Source: Gallionellales bacterium RIFCSPLOWO2_02_FULL_59_110 (lineage in GTDB: Bacteria; Pseudomonadota; Gammaproteobacteria; Burkholderiales; Gallionellaceae). From it: a DNA stretch of 51,588 bases. Below are positions 1-7,388 of this stretch, piece after piece (the stretch's first letter is position 1; the number at the start of each line of letters is the position of its first letter). The translations under genes and the position numbers were made by a program. The stretch is from positions 1-51,588 of the forward strand of contig MGXA01000084.1 of assembly GCA_001801215.1 (NCBI GenBank), in the 5' to 3' direction. The notes beneath the pieces were generated by a model. That model was not told the DNA's origin. It did not search any database and was given only the letters and a program-made list of their open reading frames with translations.

Positions 1-763
1 GCCAGTTACCCTCATCGGTAATCGCCAACAGCCCGTCGTAATACTGGTCGCGATGAGATTCCAGATATTCGGATAAATAAAACATCGGGCGCGACAGTGT
101 CTTGCGCTGAAACAGCAGCAGCGGAATCAGCATGCGTCCAATACGGCCATTACCGTCTTTGAACGGGTGCAAAATCTCGAACTGCGCGTGCGCTACCGCC
201 ACCTGTAGAACCGGGTCTTCGACCCCCGAGGCCAGATAATTCGCCCATACGTCGAGAGCCTGTGGCAACACCATCGGGTTGGGCGGAACAAACCGGGCGG
301 CGTTCATCGGCGAACCTTGGCGGCCTATCCAATTCTGATCAACGCGAAACTCGCCGGGTGTCTTGTCGGAACCGCGCACGCCTTGCATCAGCCGTTGATG
401 CACGCCCTTGATAAGCGACAACGAGAGCGGGCGATGTGCCAAGGCTTGTTCGGCATCGCGCATCGCGGCGCGATAATTTGAAATCTCCTCAATGTCGGCG
501 TGGCGTGATTGCGCCTGCTCGATACCGGCATCCTGTTGCAACACCTCTTCCAGCGTGGCCTGCGTACCCTCGATGCGGGACGACAACACCGCCTCATTCG
601 CCGTAATCGGGGAAAGCAGCACGGCAGGATTAGGCAGCGCCTGCAACATGCCGTCATACCGCGCCAGCGCGGCATTGGCTTTACCCACCAAAGGCACCAA
701 CCGCCGCCAATCGAGGTCGGTGACCGGAAGCGAAGGCGGAGTGCAAGGAGCGGATTGTGACAT
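1..763 (-). CDS. Fic/DOC family protein (3' end outside window)
   Basis: This frame starts with ATG at 763 (MSQSAPCTPP) and is open to the window edge, giving 254 residues of an incomplete protein. It carries the Fic catalytic motif HPFKDGNGRIGR near residue 210, matching HxFx(D/E)GNGRxxR of enzymes that transfer AMP or another nucleotide to protein hydroxyls. An N-terminal segment reads SSRIEG, which fits the inhibitory (S/T)xxxE(G/N) helix of class II Fic proteins, so it is probably self-inhibited. The start lies 10 bases after the methyltransferase stop, with AGGAAA upstream. Fic genes are often found inside type III restriction loci between mod and res; a res gene may lie beyond the left edge. 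The target is unknown. Confidence 0.9.
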   Translation of the reverse strand, partial: MSQSAPCTPPSLPVTDLDWRRLVPLVGKANAALARYDGMLQALPNPAVLLSPITANEAVLSSRIEGTQATLEEVLQQDAGIEQAQSRHADIEEISNYRAAMRDAEQALAHRPLSLSLIKGVHQRLMQGVRGSDKTPGEFRVDQNWIGRQGSPMNAARFVPPNPMVLPQALDVWANYLASGVEDPVLQVAVAHAQFEILHPFKDGNGRIGRMLIPLLLFQRKTLSRPMFYLSEYLESHRDQYYDGLLAITDEGNW

Positions 764-773
764 GGCTTTTTTC

Positions 774-2948
774 CTAAACCGTCTTGAAAATAATCCCGTG
801 CGTCTGCGCTTCCAGCACGGTGTTGGTTTTCAGCGCATCGTTGCCGTCGAATGCGGTGTCGAGGCACAGCACCATTTGCGGCTTGCGGGCGAACAGGGCG
901 CGCAATGTGTCGCGGTCAAGATGCGGTTCGAGGCAGATCAGCAAGTTGCCGTCGGACACGGCAAAGGCCGTTCGCCCTGAGCCTGTCGAGGGGTGTGCTT
1001 CGACAAGCTCAGGGCGAACGGGTAGAGATATTGTTTCCACCCGCGCCGACAGCGGCATCCCGCATTTCAGAATAAGTTCGTACAAGCGGTCTTGAACGCC
1101 GCGCTCGGCCAGCACGTTGTCGGCATACAAGTTCAACTGCTCCGCCAGTTGCTCGGCGGATTGCGGCGCTTGGTCAGAACGCCAGATTTTAAAATTGCTG
1201 GAATCGAGCTTGAAGGCGCGGAACCCCAAATCGCCGTCATTCCGGCGCAGGCCGGAATCCAGTGGGTTTAAATCAAATGCCTTTTGAATTGCTGGATTCC
1301 GGCCTGCGCCGGAATGACGATCATTTTGCAGCTTCGCAATCACCCGCCGCACCCGCTCGCGCGTAATGTGCGCGATGGTCGGGTATTGCGGGTTGTCGGT
1401 TTTTTCGGGGAGCTGGACGAGAATAAACTTGCGGTTGCCACTGTCTTCCTGATTCAACTCAAGAACCGATTGCGCGGTCGTGCCGGAACCGGCAAAAAAA
1501 TCCAGCACAATATCGCGAGGCTCATCGTGTTGCTGTGCTGTCTTAATGACCTGATACTTTGCAACCTTTTCACGCACCATCGGTGGACTCTCTTCATCGG
1601 TGCGTCCACCAACGCCTGCAACTTTTGGCTTGGTAACGATACGAACAAAATCCTTGAGTGTTTCCACGTCTTTTGGAAATGCCAGCGTATTTTTTCCAAC
1701 CAGCTTTTCCAATTCCAATGTTCCTGCGCGCCCATCGCGGTAGAACACCGAGGAGAAAGGTTCGCTGTCGATCAGGTGAAGGTAGCTCTTGCGGCACGGG
1801 ATGGTTGTTTCATCCGCGCCGAAATGGATGAACGGCGGATTAGCGGCCAGTGCCTCGTCCGTGCGCTTCTCGTCCCAGCGCCAGCCTGTCGAAGGTTTTT
1901 TGCATGGCTTCCCGGTCTTGGGGTGCAAAATATCGTAACGCGGTCTGGAGTCACGCCCGTCATCTGGGCCGGCGAAATCGGCGGCAAAATACAAACCTCG
2001 CTCATCCGACCAGCGGTAATGTTCGTGCGCCCGGCGTGGATCATCCTTGGCTAAAGTGGCATACCATGCCCGCATCGAGGTTGAAATGGCTTCGTGGTTA
2101 ACGCCGAGCTGGCCGCGATAAATCTGGTATTGCGCGAGGACATCATCAGCACCCGGTTTCTTGCGCCGCCAGATACCCGCAGCTAACAGCGATTCGATTG
2201 ATCTGGCAAAGAGCAACACATACTCGTGCGTCTTGGCAACCAGCTTGGCATCGCCCTTTTTGGATTTCTGCCAAACCAACGCGCCAACAAAATTCTCATC
2301 CCCAAATACCTCATCCATCAACAGCCGCAGGTTATGCACCTCGTGGTCGTCTATGCTGACAAAAATCACGCCATCTTCTTTCAACAGGTTGCGCGCCAGA
2401 AACAAACGCGGGTACATCATGTTCAGCCAGTTAGAGTGGTAGCGTCCGCTGGTGTCTTTGTTGGTGCTGGTTGCGGTGCCGTCCTCGCCCAACTGTCCGG
2501 TGTAGCGCAGATACTCATCCAGCCCTTCGCGGAAGTTGTCGGGGTAGATGAACTCGTTGCCGGTGTTGTAGGGCGGGTCGATGTAGATCATCTTGACCTT
2601 GGCGTGGTAGGGCTTCTGCAACAGCTTGAGCACTTCGAGGTTGTCGCCTTCGATAATGAGGTTTTCCGTGCTGTCCCAGTTGACGCTCTCGCCCGGCTGC
2701 GGGCGCAGCGTGGCGACGCTCGGCACCTGCACGTTACGAAAGGCATCGCGCTTGCCCGCCCAATTGAGGCCGTAGCGTTCCGGGTTGGTTTCGATATGCT
2801 CGCCCAGCGCCGCTTGCAGCCTGGCGAAGTCCACGCGGCCTTCACTGAAAATTTGCGGCGACGCTGCGCGCAACTGCGCGAGCAAGGCTTCCGTCAGGTC
2901 GGCAGAGGTGAGGGGTAACTTGTTGTCGTCAGTCATAATTTTATTCAT
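774..2948 (-). CDS. mod: Type III restriction-modification DNA methyltransferase (Mod)
   Basis: This is a beta-class adenine-N6 methyltransferase of about 724 residues. The catalytic motif DPPYNTG comes first (near residue 135) and the SAM-binding motif DFFAGSGTT follows much later. In type III systems Mod also supplies DNA recognition to Res. The upstream neighbour's stop lies within the first codons (ATGAATAA), so the start is ATG 2948 or, just as plausibly, ATG 2936; the open frame further upstream only reads through the neighbour. Two palindromic repeats interrupt the C-terminal third in frame, adding about 28 residues (SGAGRNP...SGLRRNDG) and about 19 residues (PVRPELVEAHP...). No frameshift or stop results. 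No res gene is visible in the window. Confidence 0.93.
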   Translation of the reverse strand: MNKIMTDDNKLPLTSADLTEALLAQLRAASPQIFSEGRVDFARLQAALGEHIETNPERYGLNWAGKRDAFRNVQVPSVATLRPQPGESVNWDSTENLIIEGDNLEVLKLLQKPYHAKVKMIYIDPPYNTGNEFIYPDNFREGLDEYLRYTGQLGEDGTATSTNKDTSGRYHSNWLNMMYPRLFLARNLLKEDGVIFVSIDDHEVHNLRLLMDEVFGDENFVGALVWQKSKKGDAKLVAKTHEYVLLFARSIESLLAAGIWRRKKPGADDVLAQYQIYRGQLGVNHEAISTSMRAWYATLAKDDPRRAHEHYRWSDERGLYFAADFAGPDDGRDSRPRYDILHPKTGKPCKKPSTGWRWDEKRTDEALAANPPFIHFGADETTIPCRKSYLHLIDSEPFSSVFYRDGRAGTLELEKLVGKNTLAFPKDVETLKDFVRIVTKPKVAGVGGRTDEESPPMVREKVAKYQVIKTAQQHDEPRDIVLDFFAGSGTTAQSVLELNQEDSGNRKFILVQLPEKTDNPQYPTIAHITRERVRRVIAKLQNDRHSGAGRNPAIQKAFDLNPLDSGLRRNDGDLGFRAFKLDSSNFKIWRSDQAPQSAEQLAEQLNLYADNVLAERGVQDRLYELILKCGMPLSARVETISLPVRPELVEAHPSTGSGRTAFAVSDGNLLICLEPHLDRDTLRALFARKPQMVLCLDTAFDGNDALKTNTVLEAQTHGIIFKTV
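968..1021. repeat. REP-like inverted repeat inside mod (GTTCGCCCTGAGC family)
   Basis: Arms of about 23 bases at 968-990 and 998-1021 are nearly perfect reverse complements around a 7-base loop. The right arm contains TTCGACAAGCTCAGGGCGAA, a motif recurrent in intergenic repeats of many proteobacteria. Here it is translated as part of mod. Confidence 0.85.
1235..1319. repeat. Palindromic repeat inside mod with perfect 28-base arms
   Basis: Bases 1235-1262 and 1292-1319 are perfect reverse complements (CGTCATTCCGGCGCAGGCCG at the outer end), separated by a 29-base A/T-richer centre. The sequence is of the widespread CATTCCGGCGCAGGCCGGAATCC type. It is read in frame within mod, giving residues with the pattern HSGAGRNPA...LDSGLRRNDG. 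Confidence 0.92.
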
Positions 2949-3231
2949 CCGGCGTTTTTTTGTATGAGCCCAACACCTCTTCGGCTGTGTAGGTCTTGGC
3001 GTTTCCCTGACTGTAGGACTCGACGCGCCGCTGGACTTCGGCTGCCCAGGACGCCTCAACTTCATCTTGTTCTTCCGGGGAAATGCGCAGCACTTCGCCG
3101 TGATAGCAATACACGAGTTGCGTTCCGGTCTGGCGCGCCACGGCACGCGCGCGTTTTGCGGCTCGGCGCATGGCATCTTCAGACAGGCGCAGATCGGGAT
3201 CGTGTGCGAGGGAAATCGGTTGCTGGTTCAT
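2941..3231 (-). CDS. Small antitoxin-like partner of the zeta-like kinase
   Basis: This is a 96-residue protein. ATG 3231 is chosen because it makes a 4-base ATGA overlap with the stop of the upstream kinase; an earlier in-frame ATG at 3246 exists. The N-terminal half (AAKRARAVARQTGTQLVYCYHGEVLRI in part) resembles short proteins that accompany zeta-like kinases. The C-terminal half (SWAAEVQRRVESYSQG, then AEEVLGSYK) resembles the 'addiction module component' family of unstable antitoxins. I infer an antitoxin or regulator role from this resemblance and the coupling; no DNA-binding domain is evident. Its stop overlaps the start of mod. Confidence 0.75.
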   Translation of the reverse strand: MNQQPISLAHDPDLRLSEDAMRRAAKRARAVARQTGTQLVYCYHGEVLRISPEEQDEVEASWAAEVQRRVESYSQGNAKTYTAEEVLGSYKKTPDE

Positions 3232-3749
3232 TTGTTTTCGCTCCAATCCAATAGCACGGGTTCCAAGCCGGAATTATCGTATAACGCCCAGGCATCCACG
3301 ATGGGTGCGTAGAGGCAGTGGAAATTTTTCAGTCCGGTATTGAAGCGCCGCCGAATGACCAGAGTGGGCACATCATGCCCGCCTTGCCGCACCCGTTCTG
3401 CCACTCTCTCAACCGCCTCATCCACATGGTTGAGCGCAAGAAAGATCAGCTTGACCCGATACCCTGCTGCCTTCCATTGCCGGATCATGCGCACATAGCC
3501 GCGCCCAGAAAGTGTCGTTTCAAAGGCAAAGTTTTTTCCGGATTGTGCGTGGCGCGCTAATTCTTCCAGCATCAATCGACCGGCGCGTATAGCCACAGTG
3601 TCCGGCGAGAACGGCGCTAACCCGGCAGCAATCAGGTCGGCATTGATAAACGACGGGCAATCCGCATCCGTTGGCAGGAATTCACGCGCGAAGGTGGTTT
3701 TCCCTGCACCATTTGGCCCTGCAATGATGAGGATGCGCGCCAATGTCAC
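3228..3749 (-). CDS. Zeta-toxin-like P-loop kinase (COG4185 type)
   Basis: This 173-residue protein opens with a P-loop, GPNGAGKTT (residues 11-19), then FINADLIAAGL and FETTLSGRGY, the layout of small zeta-like ATPases that may phosphorylate a sugar nucleotide or another small substrate. The start is GTG 3749, whose GTGA overlaps the ilvA stop, so translation is probably coupled to ilvA. It is followed by the small partner with another 4-base overlap. True zeta toxins usually follow their antitoxin; here the kinase comes first. Whether it is toxic is not known from sequence. Confidence 0.85.
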   Translation of the reverse strand: MTLARILIIAGPNGAGKTTFAREFLPTDADCPSFINADLIAAGLAPFSPDTVAIRAGRLMLEELARHAQSGKNFAFETTLSGRGYVRMIRQWKAAGYRVKLIFLALNHVDEAVERVAERVRQGGHDVPTLVIRRRFNTGLKNFHCLYAPIVDAWALYDNSGLEPVLLDWSENK

Positions 3750-5254
3750 CCCAGGAACAGCTTATACGCCGGGTTGCCGCTCTCGTCCCAGTAGCGATAG
3801 CCGAGGGTGTCGAGGAATTTTTGCAGCGCTTTTTTGTCATGGTGCGGCACCTGCATTCCGACCAGCACGCGGCCGTAGTCCGCGCCGTGGTTGCGGTAGT
3901 GGAACAGGCTGATGTTCCAGTTGTGGCTCATGCTGTTGAGGAAGTTCATCAGCGCGCCGGGGCGCTCGGGGAACTCGAAGCGGAACAGGATTTCGTCTTT
4001 GGCTTCCGGCGCATGCCCGCCGACCAGATGGCGCAGGTGCAGCTTGGCCATTTCGTTGTCGGACAGGTCGAGGGTGGCCAATTTGTTGTGCTTCAGCTTT
4101 TTCACCAGTTCGGTGGTCTCGGATTGGTCGCGCACCTGGATGCCGACGAACACGTGCGCCACTTTCGCGTCGGCGTAGCGGTAGTTGAATTCGGTGATGT
4201 TGCGTTTGCCGAGCAGCGCGCAGAATTTGCGGAAGCTGCCGGGCGTTTCCGGGATCGTGACCGCGAGGATCGCCTCGCGCCGCTCGCCGATTTCGGCGCG
4301 CTCCGCGACGAAGCGCAGGCGGTCGAAATTCATGTTTGCGCCGCTGGCGACGGCGACCAGCGTCTCGCCCTTGAGATTCTCGCGGGCGGCGTACAGCTTG
4401 GCCCCGGCGATGGCGATTGCGCCTGCCGGTTCCAGGATTGAACGGGTATCCTCGAACACGTCCTTGATCGCGGCACAGGCCGTGTCGGTATCGACCAGAA
4501 TGATTTCATCGACCAGCTTGCGGCACAGCCGGAAGGTTTCCTGCCCGACCTGCTTGACCGCCACGCCGTCGGCGAACAGCCCGACATGCTCGAGCGTGAC
4601 GCGCTTTTTGGCTTTCATGGAGCGGTACATGGCATCGGAATCGACCGGCTGCACGCCGATGATTTTGATGTCGGGGCGCACTTGCTTGACGTAGGCCGCC
4701 ACTCCCGAGATCAGGCCACCGCCGCCGATAGCGCAGAAAATCGCGTGGATCGCGCCGGTGTGCTGGCGCAATATTTCCATGCCGATGGTGCCCTGCCCGG
4801 CGATCACGTCGGGATCGTCGTAGGGGTGCACGAATACCATTTTTTCCTGCCGCTCCAGCTCCAGCGCGTGCTGGTAGGCGTCGGAATATGAGTCGCCGTG
4901 CAGCACCACTTTCGCGCCACGGCCTTTCACTGCGTCGATCTTGATCTGCGGCGTGGTGGCGGGCATCACGATGACCGCCTTGCAGCCGAGCTTTTGCGCG
5001 GACAGCGCCACGCCCTGCGCGTGGTTGCCCGCCGAGGCGGCGATCACACCGCGCTTGAGCTGCTCCGGCGTGAGTTGCGCCATCTTGTTGTACGCGCCGC
5101 GCAGCTTGAAGGAGAACACCGGTTGCATGTCCTCGCGCTTGAGCAGCAGCGTGTTTCCGGTGCGCGCCGACAAGTTGGGCGCGTGCTCCAGCGGGGTCTC
5201 GATTGCAACATCGTAAACTCGCGCGTTAAGGATGCGCTTCAAATAACCGTTCAT
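3746..5254 (-). CDS. ilvA: Biosynthetic threonine ammonia-lyase (threonine deaminase)
   Basis: The enzyme deaminates threonine to 2-oxobutanoate, the first committed step of isoleucine synthesis. The 502-residue length is normal for the long biosynthetic form. The PLP lysine is K50 in SFKLRGAYNK, a glycine-rich phosphate loop (AIGGGGLISG) lies near residue 175, and two C-terminal ACT-like regulatory domains fill about residues 325-500 (for example TIPETPGSFRKFC and EFPERPGALMNFL), which normally give isoleucine/valine control. The stop TGA overlaps the GTG start of the zeta-like gene, making ilvA the likely head of the defence operon. Confidence 0.96.
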   Translation of the reverse strand: MNGYLKRILNARVYDVAIETPLEHAPNLSARTGNTLLLKREDMQPVFSFKLRGAYNKMAQLTPEQLKRGVIAASAGNHAQGVALSAQKLGCKAVIVMPATTPQIKIDAVKGRGAKVVLHGDSYSDAYQHALELERQEKMVFVHPYDDPDVIAGQGTIGMEILRQHTGAIHAIFCAIGGGGLISGVAAYVKQVRPDIKIIGVQPVDSDAMYRSMKAKKRVTLEHVGLFADGVAVKQVGQETFRLCRKLVDEIILVDTDTACAAIKDVFEDTRSILEPAGAIAIAGAKLYAARENLKGETLVAVASGANMNFDRLRFVAERAEIGERREAILAVTIPETPGSFRKFCALLGKRNITEFNYRYADAKVAHVFVGIQVRDQSETTELVKKLKHNKLATLDLSDNEMAKLHLRHLVGGHAPEAKDEILFRFEFPERPGALMNFLNSMSHNWNISLFHYRNHGADYGRVLVGMQVPHHDKKALQKFLDTLGYRYWDESGNPAYKLFLG

Positions 5255-5576
5255 GGCAGAGTGTCCGAAAAATACCCGCGCAGATTAGCATAAATAGGGC
5301 ATCCGGCGCTGATGCAGCCGCGTAGCCGCATGAAGTGCAGCGCAATGCGGGGGTGAAACCGAAGTCGATGATAATTTCCCCGGATGCCACTTTGTTTCAT
5401 CCGGGCTTGTATGCATTATCCTGCACCGATTAGGGTGCCGGTGTGGAGGGGTGATCCGGGCTATCTGCCGTTGTTGCGGGCAGACTCACGTAGCCATGTC
5501 ACCACCAATGTCTTCGATAACGGCGATTTGGGATGCAGCGGCAAATTATTACCTGACCGCCGATAGATACAGGTGT

Positions 5577-6014
5577 GCATTGTTGCGGACGATGGCGGGC
5601 ATTGATTGGCTCAGTGGTCTGGCGCTCACGCACCATTTTGATCGCACGTTTGCCAACAGCGATGCCGTGGTGACGGCGTATGGGCCGGGCCCGAGTCCGA
5701 AAGATTCTGGCAACAAGGTGGGAAGGCGGCGTCTGATCAAACAAGGCTACGCGGAAGACAGGCGATTGATTTATCTGGCCGCTCAAAGCGCCGCAAAATC
5801 CAAGACCTTTAGGCCGATGTATGGCGCGCTACTGGCAAAATGCTTCGCAACTACCGAGGCAATTGTTATCATCGCCTGCAAGCTGCTTCGTATCACTTTT
5901 GCCGTGCGGACATACAACCAACCCTTTGACCCGAATAAACTCGGATTTCAGGCTTGTGAAAATCCATGGGGTCTACAGCCAACATTACCCAATCAATCAC
6001 AGGAGCTACCATGA
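5577..6014 (+). pseudogene. IS110-family transposase, C-terminal relic
   Basis: The frame ending at 6014 reads LLRTMAGIDWLSGLAL, then SGNKVGRRRLIKQGYAEDRR, then MYGALLAKCFATTEA, CKLLRITFAVRTYNQPFDP. This follows the C-terminal domain of IS110/IS1111 transposases (LLRTIPGIG..., SG.K.GRR.LSK.G.AE.RRLLY, ARKL.RI...). The N-terminal RuvC-like DEDD domain is absent: upstream sequence in this frame (5451-5576) is not recognisable. No terminal repeats were found, so this is a dead remnant. Its last codons overlap the yjdM start. Confidence 0.72.
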
Positions 6015-6352
6015 GCGCTTTACCTAAATGCCCGAAATGCGATTCAGCATTCACCTACGAGGACGGCAGCAACTACGTCTGCCCCGAGTGTGCGCACGAG
6101 TGGCCGAAAGATGCGCCCGCCGAGAGCGGCGAGCAGCGGCGCGTGTACAAGGACGCGTTCGGCAATACGCTGGTCGATGGCGATACGGTCACGGTGATCA
6201 AGGATCTGAAGATCAAAGGCTCGTCTGCGGTCGTCAAGGTTGGAACCAAGGTGAAGAACATCCGTCTGACCGATGGCGACCATGACATCGACTGCAAGAT
6301 CGACGGCATCGGCGCGATGCAGTTGAAAACCGAGTTCGTGAAAAAGGTTTGA
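6011..6352 (+). CDS. yjdM: Zinc-ribbon protein YjdM/PhnA family
   Basis: This is a 113-residue protein whose start ATG 6011 is set by AGGAG at 6001-6005. The N-terminus is a zinc ribbon with two CxxC pairs ([14 protein letters not shown]), followed by a compact beta-rich domain typical of the family ([29 protein letters not shown]). The old name PhnA reflects a phosphonate-linked locus in E. coli, but the biochemical role is not settled; no phosphonate genes are nearby here. The family assignment is firm and the function is unknown. Confidence 0.92.
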   Translation: MSALPKCPKCDSAFTYEDGSNYVCPECAHEWPKDAPAESGEQRRVYKDAFGNTLVDGDTVTVIKDLKIKGSSAVVKVGTKVKNIRLTDGDHDIDCKIDGIGAMQLKTEFVKKV

Positions 6353-6364
6353 TAGGGTTCCGCT

Positions 6365-6583
6365 ATGGGTGGCTGGGGATGTCCGCACGAGGTAGATGGC
6401 AAATGCCAGAAGGTGAATAACCTGCCCTGCGATCCGGCGATGAAAGGCTGCGTGTTGTTTGGTCGTTTCGTCTGGGGAGATCGGAGCAAGAACCGTCCCG
6501 CCGGGGGATGGGGCAATAGCAAGCCGGAGCCGCCGCCGGAAGAAAACGATACTCGCCAGCCAGGTAGGGCGGATGAGCCGTAG
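6365..6583 (+). CDS. Small Cys-rich conserved hypothetical protein
   Basis: This is a 72-residue protein starting 12 bases after yjdM, with AGGG upstream. The N-terminus is Cys-rich: GCPHEVDGKC, PCDPAMKGC, then VLFGRFVWG, a pattern I recall in short uncharacterised betaproteobacterial proteins. Four cysteines and a histidine could hold a metal, but that is only a guess. The last seven residues and the stop codon come from the left end of the palindromic element 6564-6714, so the original C-terminus may have been replaced. Confidence 0.65.
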   Translation: MGGWGCPHEVDGKCQKVNNLPCDPAMKGCVLFGRFVWGDRSKNRPAGGWGNSKPEPPPEENDTRQPGRADEP

Positions 6584-6714
6584 GGCGTTAACCAATGACT
6601 CGGCCGTCATTTTTTTGACGGCCTAGCCAGATGGCTAGGCAAAGCTATCCGCCGAATGCAAACTCAATTTTCCACGCATCATGCGGCGGAAGGCGCTACG
6701 CTTTTCCGCCCTAC
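6564..6714. repeat. MITE-like palindromic element
   Basis: The ends GTAGGGCGGA (6564-6573) and TCCGCCCTAC (6705-6714) are perfect inverted repeats, and the similarity extends imperfectly to about 24 bases. Inside are two adjoining hairpins: GGCCGTCA/TGACGGCC (6602-6623) and GCCTAGCC/GGCTAGGC (6621-6640). The 151-base size and structure suggest a non-autonomous mobile element. It supplies the end of the upstream reading frame. Confidence 0.7.
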
Positions 6715-6737
6715 ATTTTTTCTTGATCAACGCCCAA

Positions 6738-7388
6738 GTGCCTTACATCCCATCCCGCAACAACGACCTCGATCTTATCTATCGGGACGATTCCCTCATC
6801 GTGGCGAACAAGCCCGCCGGGTTGCTTGCGGTGCCGGGGCGCGGGGCGGACAAGCAGGACTGCCTGGCGAGCCGCGTGCAGGCCGAGTTTCCCGATGCGC
6901 TCATCGTGCATCGCCTGGACATGGCGACTTCCGGCCTGCTGCTGTTTGCGCGCGGTGCCGAGATGCAGCGCCTCCTGTCGCAGATGTTCCGCGAACGCGC
7001 AGTGCAAAAACGCTACGTGGCGGTGGTGGCGGGCAGGGTGCAAACGCCGTCCGGTGAGGTCGATCTGCCGCTGATCTGCGACTGGCCGAATCGCCCGAAA
7101 CAGAAGGTGGACTTTGCAAGCGGCAAACCTTCGCTGACGCGCTATCGCCTGCTGACGCATGACACAAACACTGACACTACGCGCGTGGAGCTGGAGCCGG
7201 TCACCGGGCGCACCCACCAGTTGCGGGTGCATATGGCGGCTATCGGACATCCGATCTTGGGCGATGCGCTGTATGGAGAGAATACGCAGAGCAGGGCGGG
7301 GCGCTTGCTGCTGCATGCCAGCGCGCTGAGCTTTGTTCATCCTCTCAGCGGCGAAACATTAAGTTTTTCAAGCGAGCCGCCGTTTTAG
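6738..7388 (+). CDS. RluA-family RNA pseudouridine synthase
   Basis: The enzyme isomerises uridine to pseudouridine in rRNA and/or tRNA. The catalytic aspartate is in VHRLDMATSGLLLFARG, and the family motifs ANKPAGLLAVPGRG and PVTGRTHQLRVHM are present. At about 216 residues without an S4 domain it matches the short RluA group (23S U746/tRNA U32 type), but the exact target cannot be read from sequence. I prefer GTG 6738 (PYIPSRNNDLDLIYRD), which matches where homologues begin; the upstream ATG 6681 would add residues encoded by the palindromic element. No strong ribosome site is visible. The stop abuts the stop of convergent comM. Confidence 0.88.
   Translation: MPYIPSRNNDLDLIYRDDSLIVANKPAGLLAVPGRGADKQDCLASRVQAEFPDALIVHRLDMATSGLLLFARGAEMQRLLSQMFRERAVQKRYVAVVAGRVQTPSGEVDLPLICDWPNRPKQKVDFASGKPSLTRYRLLTHDTNTDTTRVELEPVTGRTHQLRVHMAAIGHPILGDALYGENTQSRAGRLLLHASALSFVHPLSGETLSFSSEPPF

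Noticed and set aside
774..3176. Longer mod start at 3176
   Set aside because: The added 76 residues only read through the partner gene in another frame; methyltransferase homology begins after 2948.
6602..6640. Possible intrinsic terminators (two hairpins)
   Set aside because: The T-run is in the loop of the first hairpin and not after a stem; the hairpins fit the MITE-like element better.
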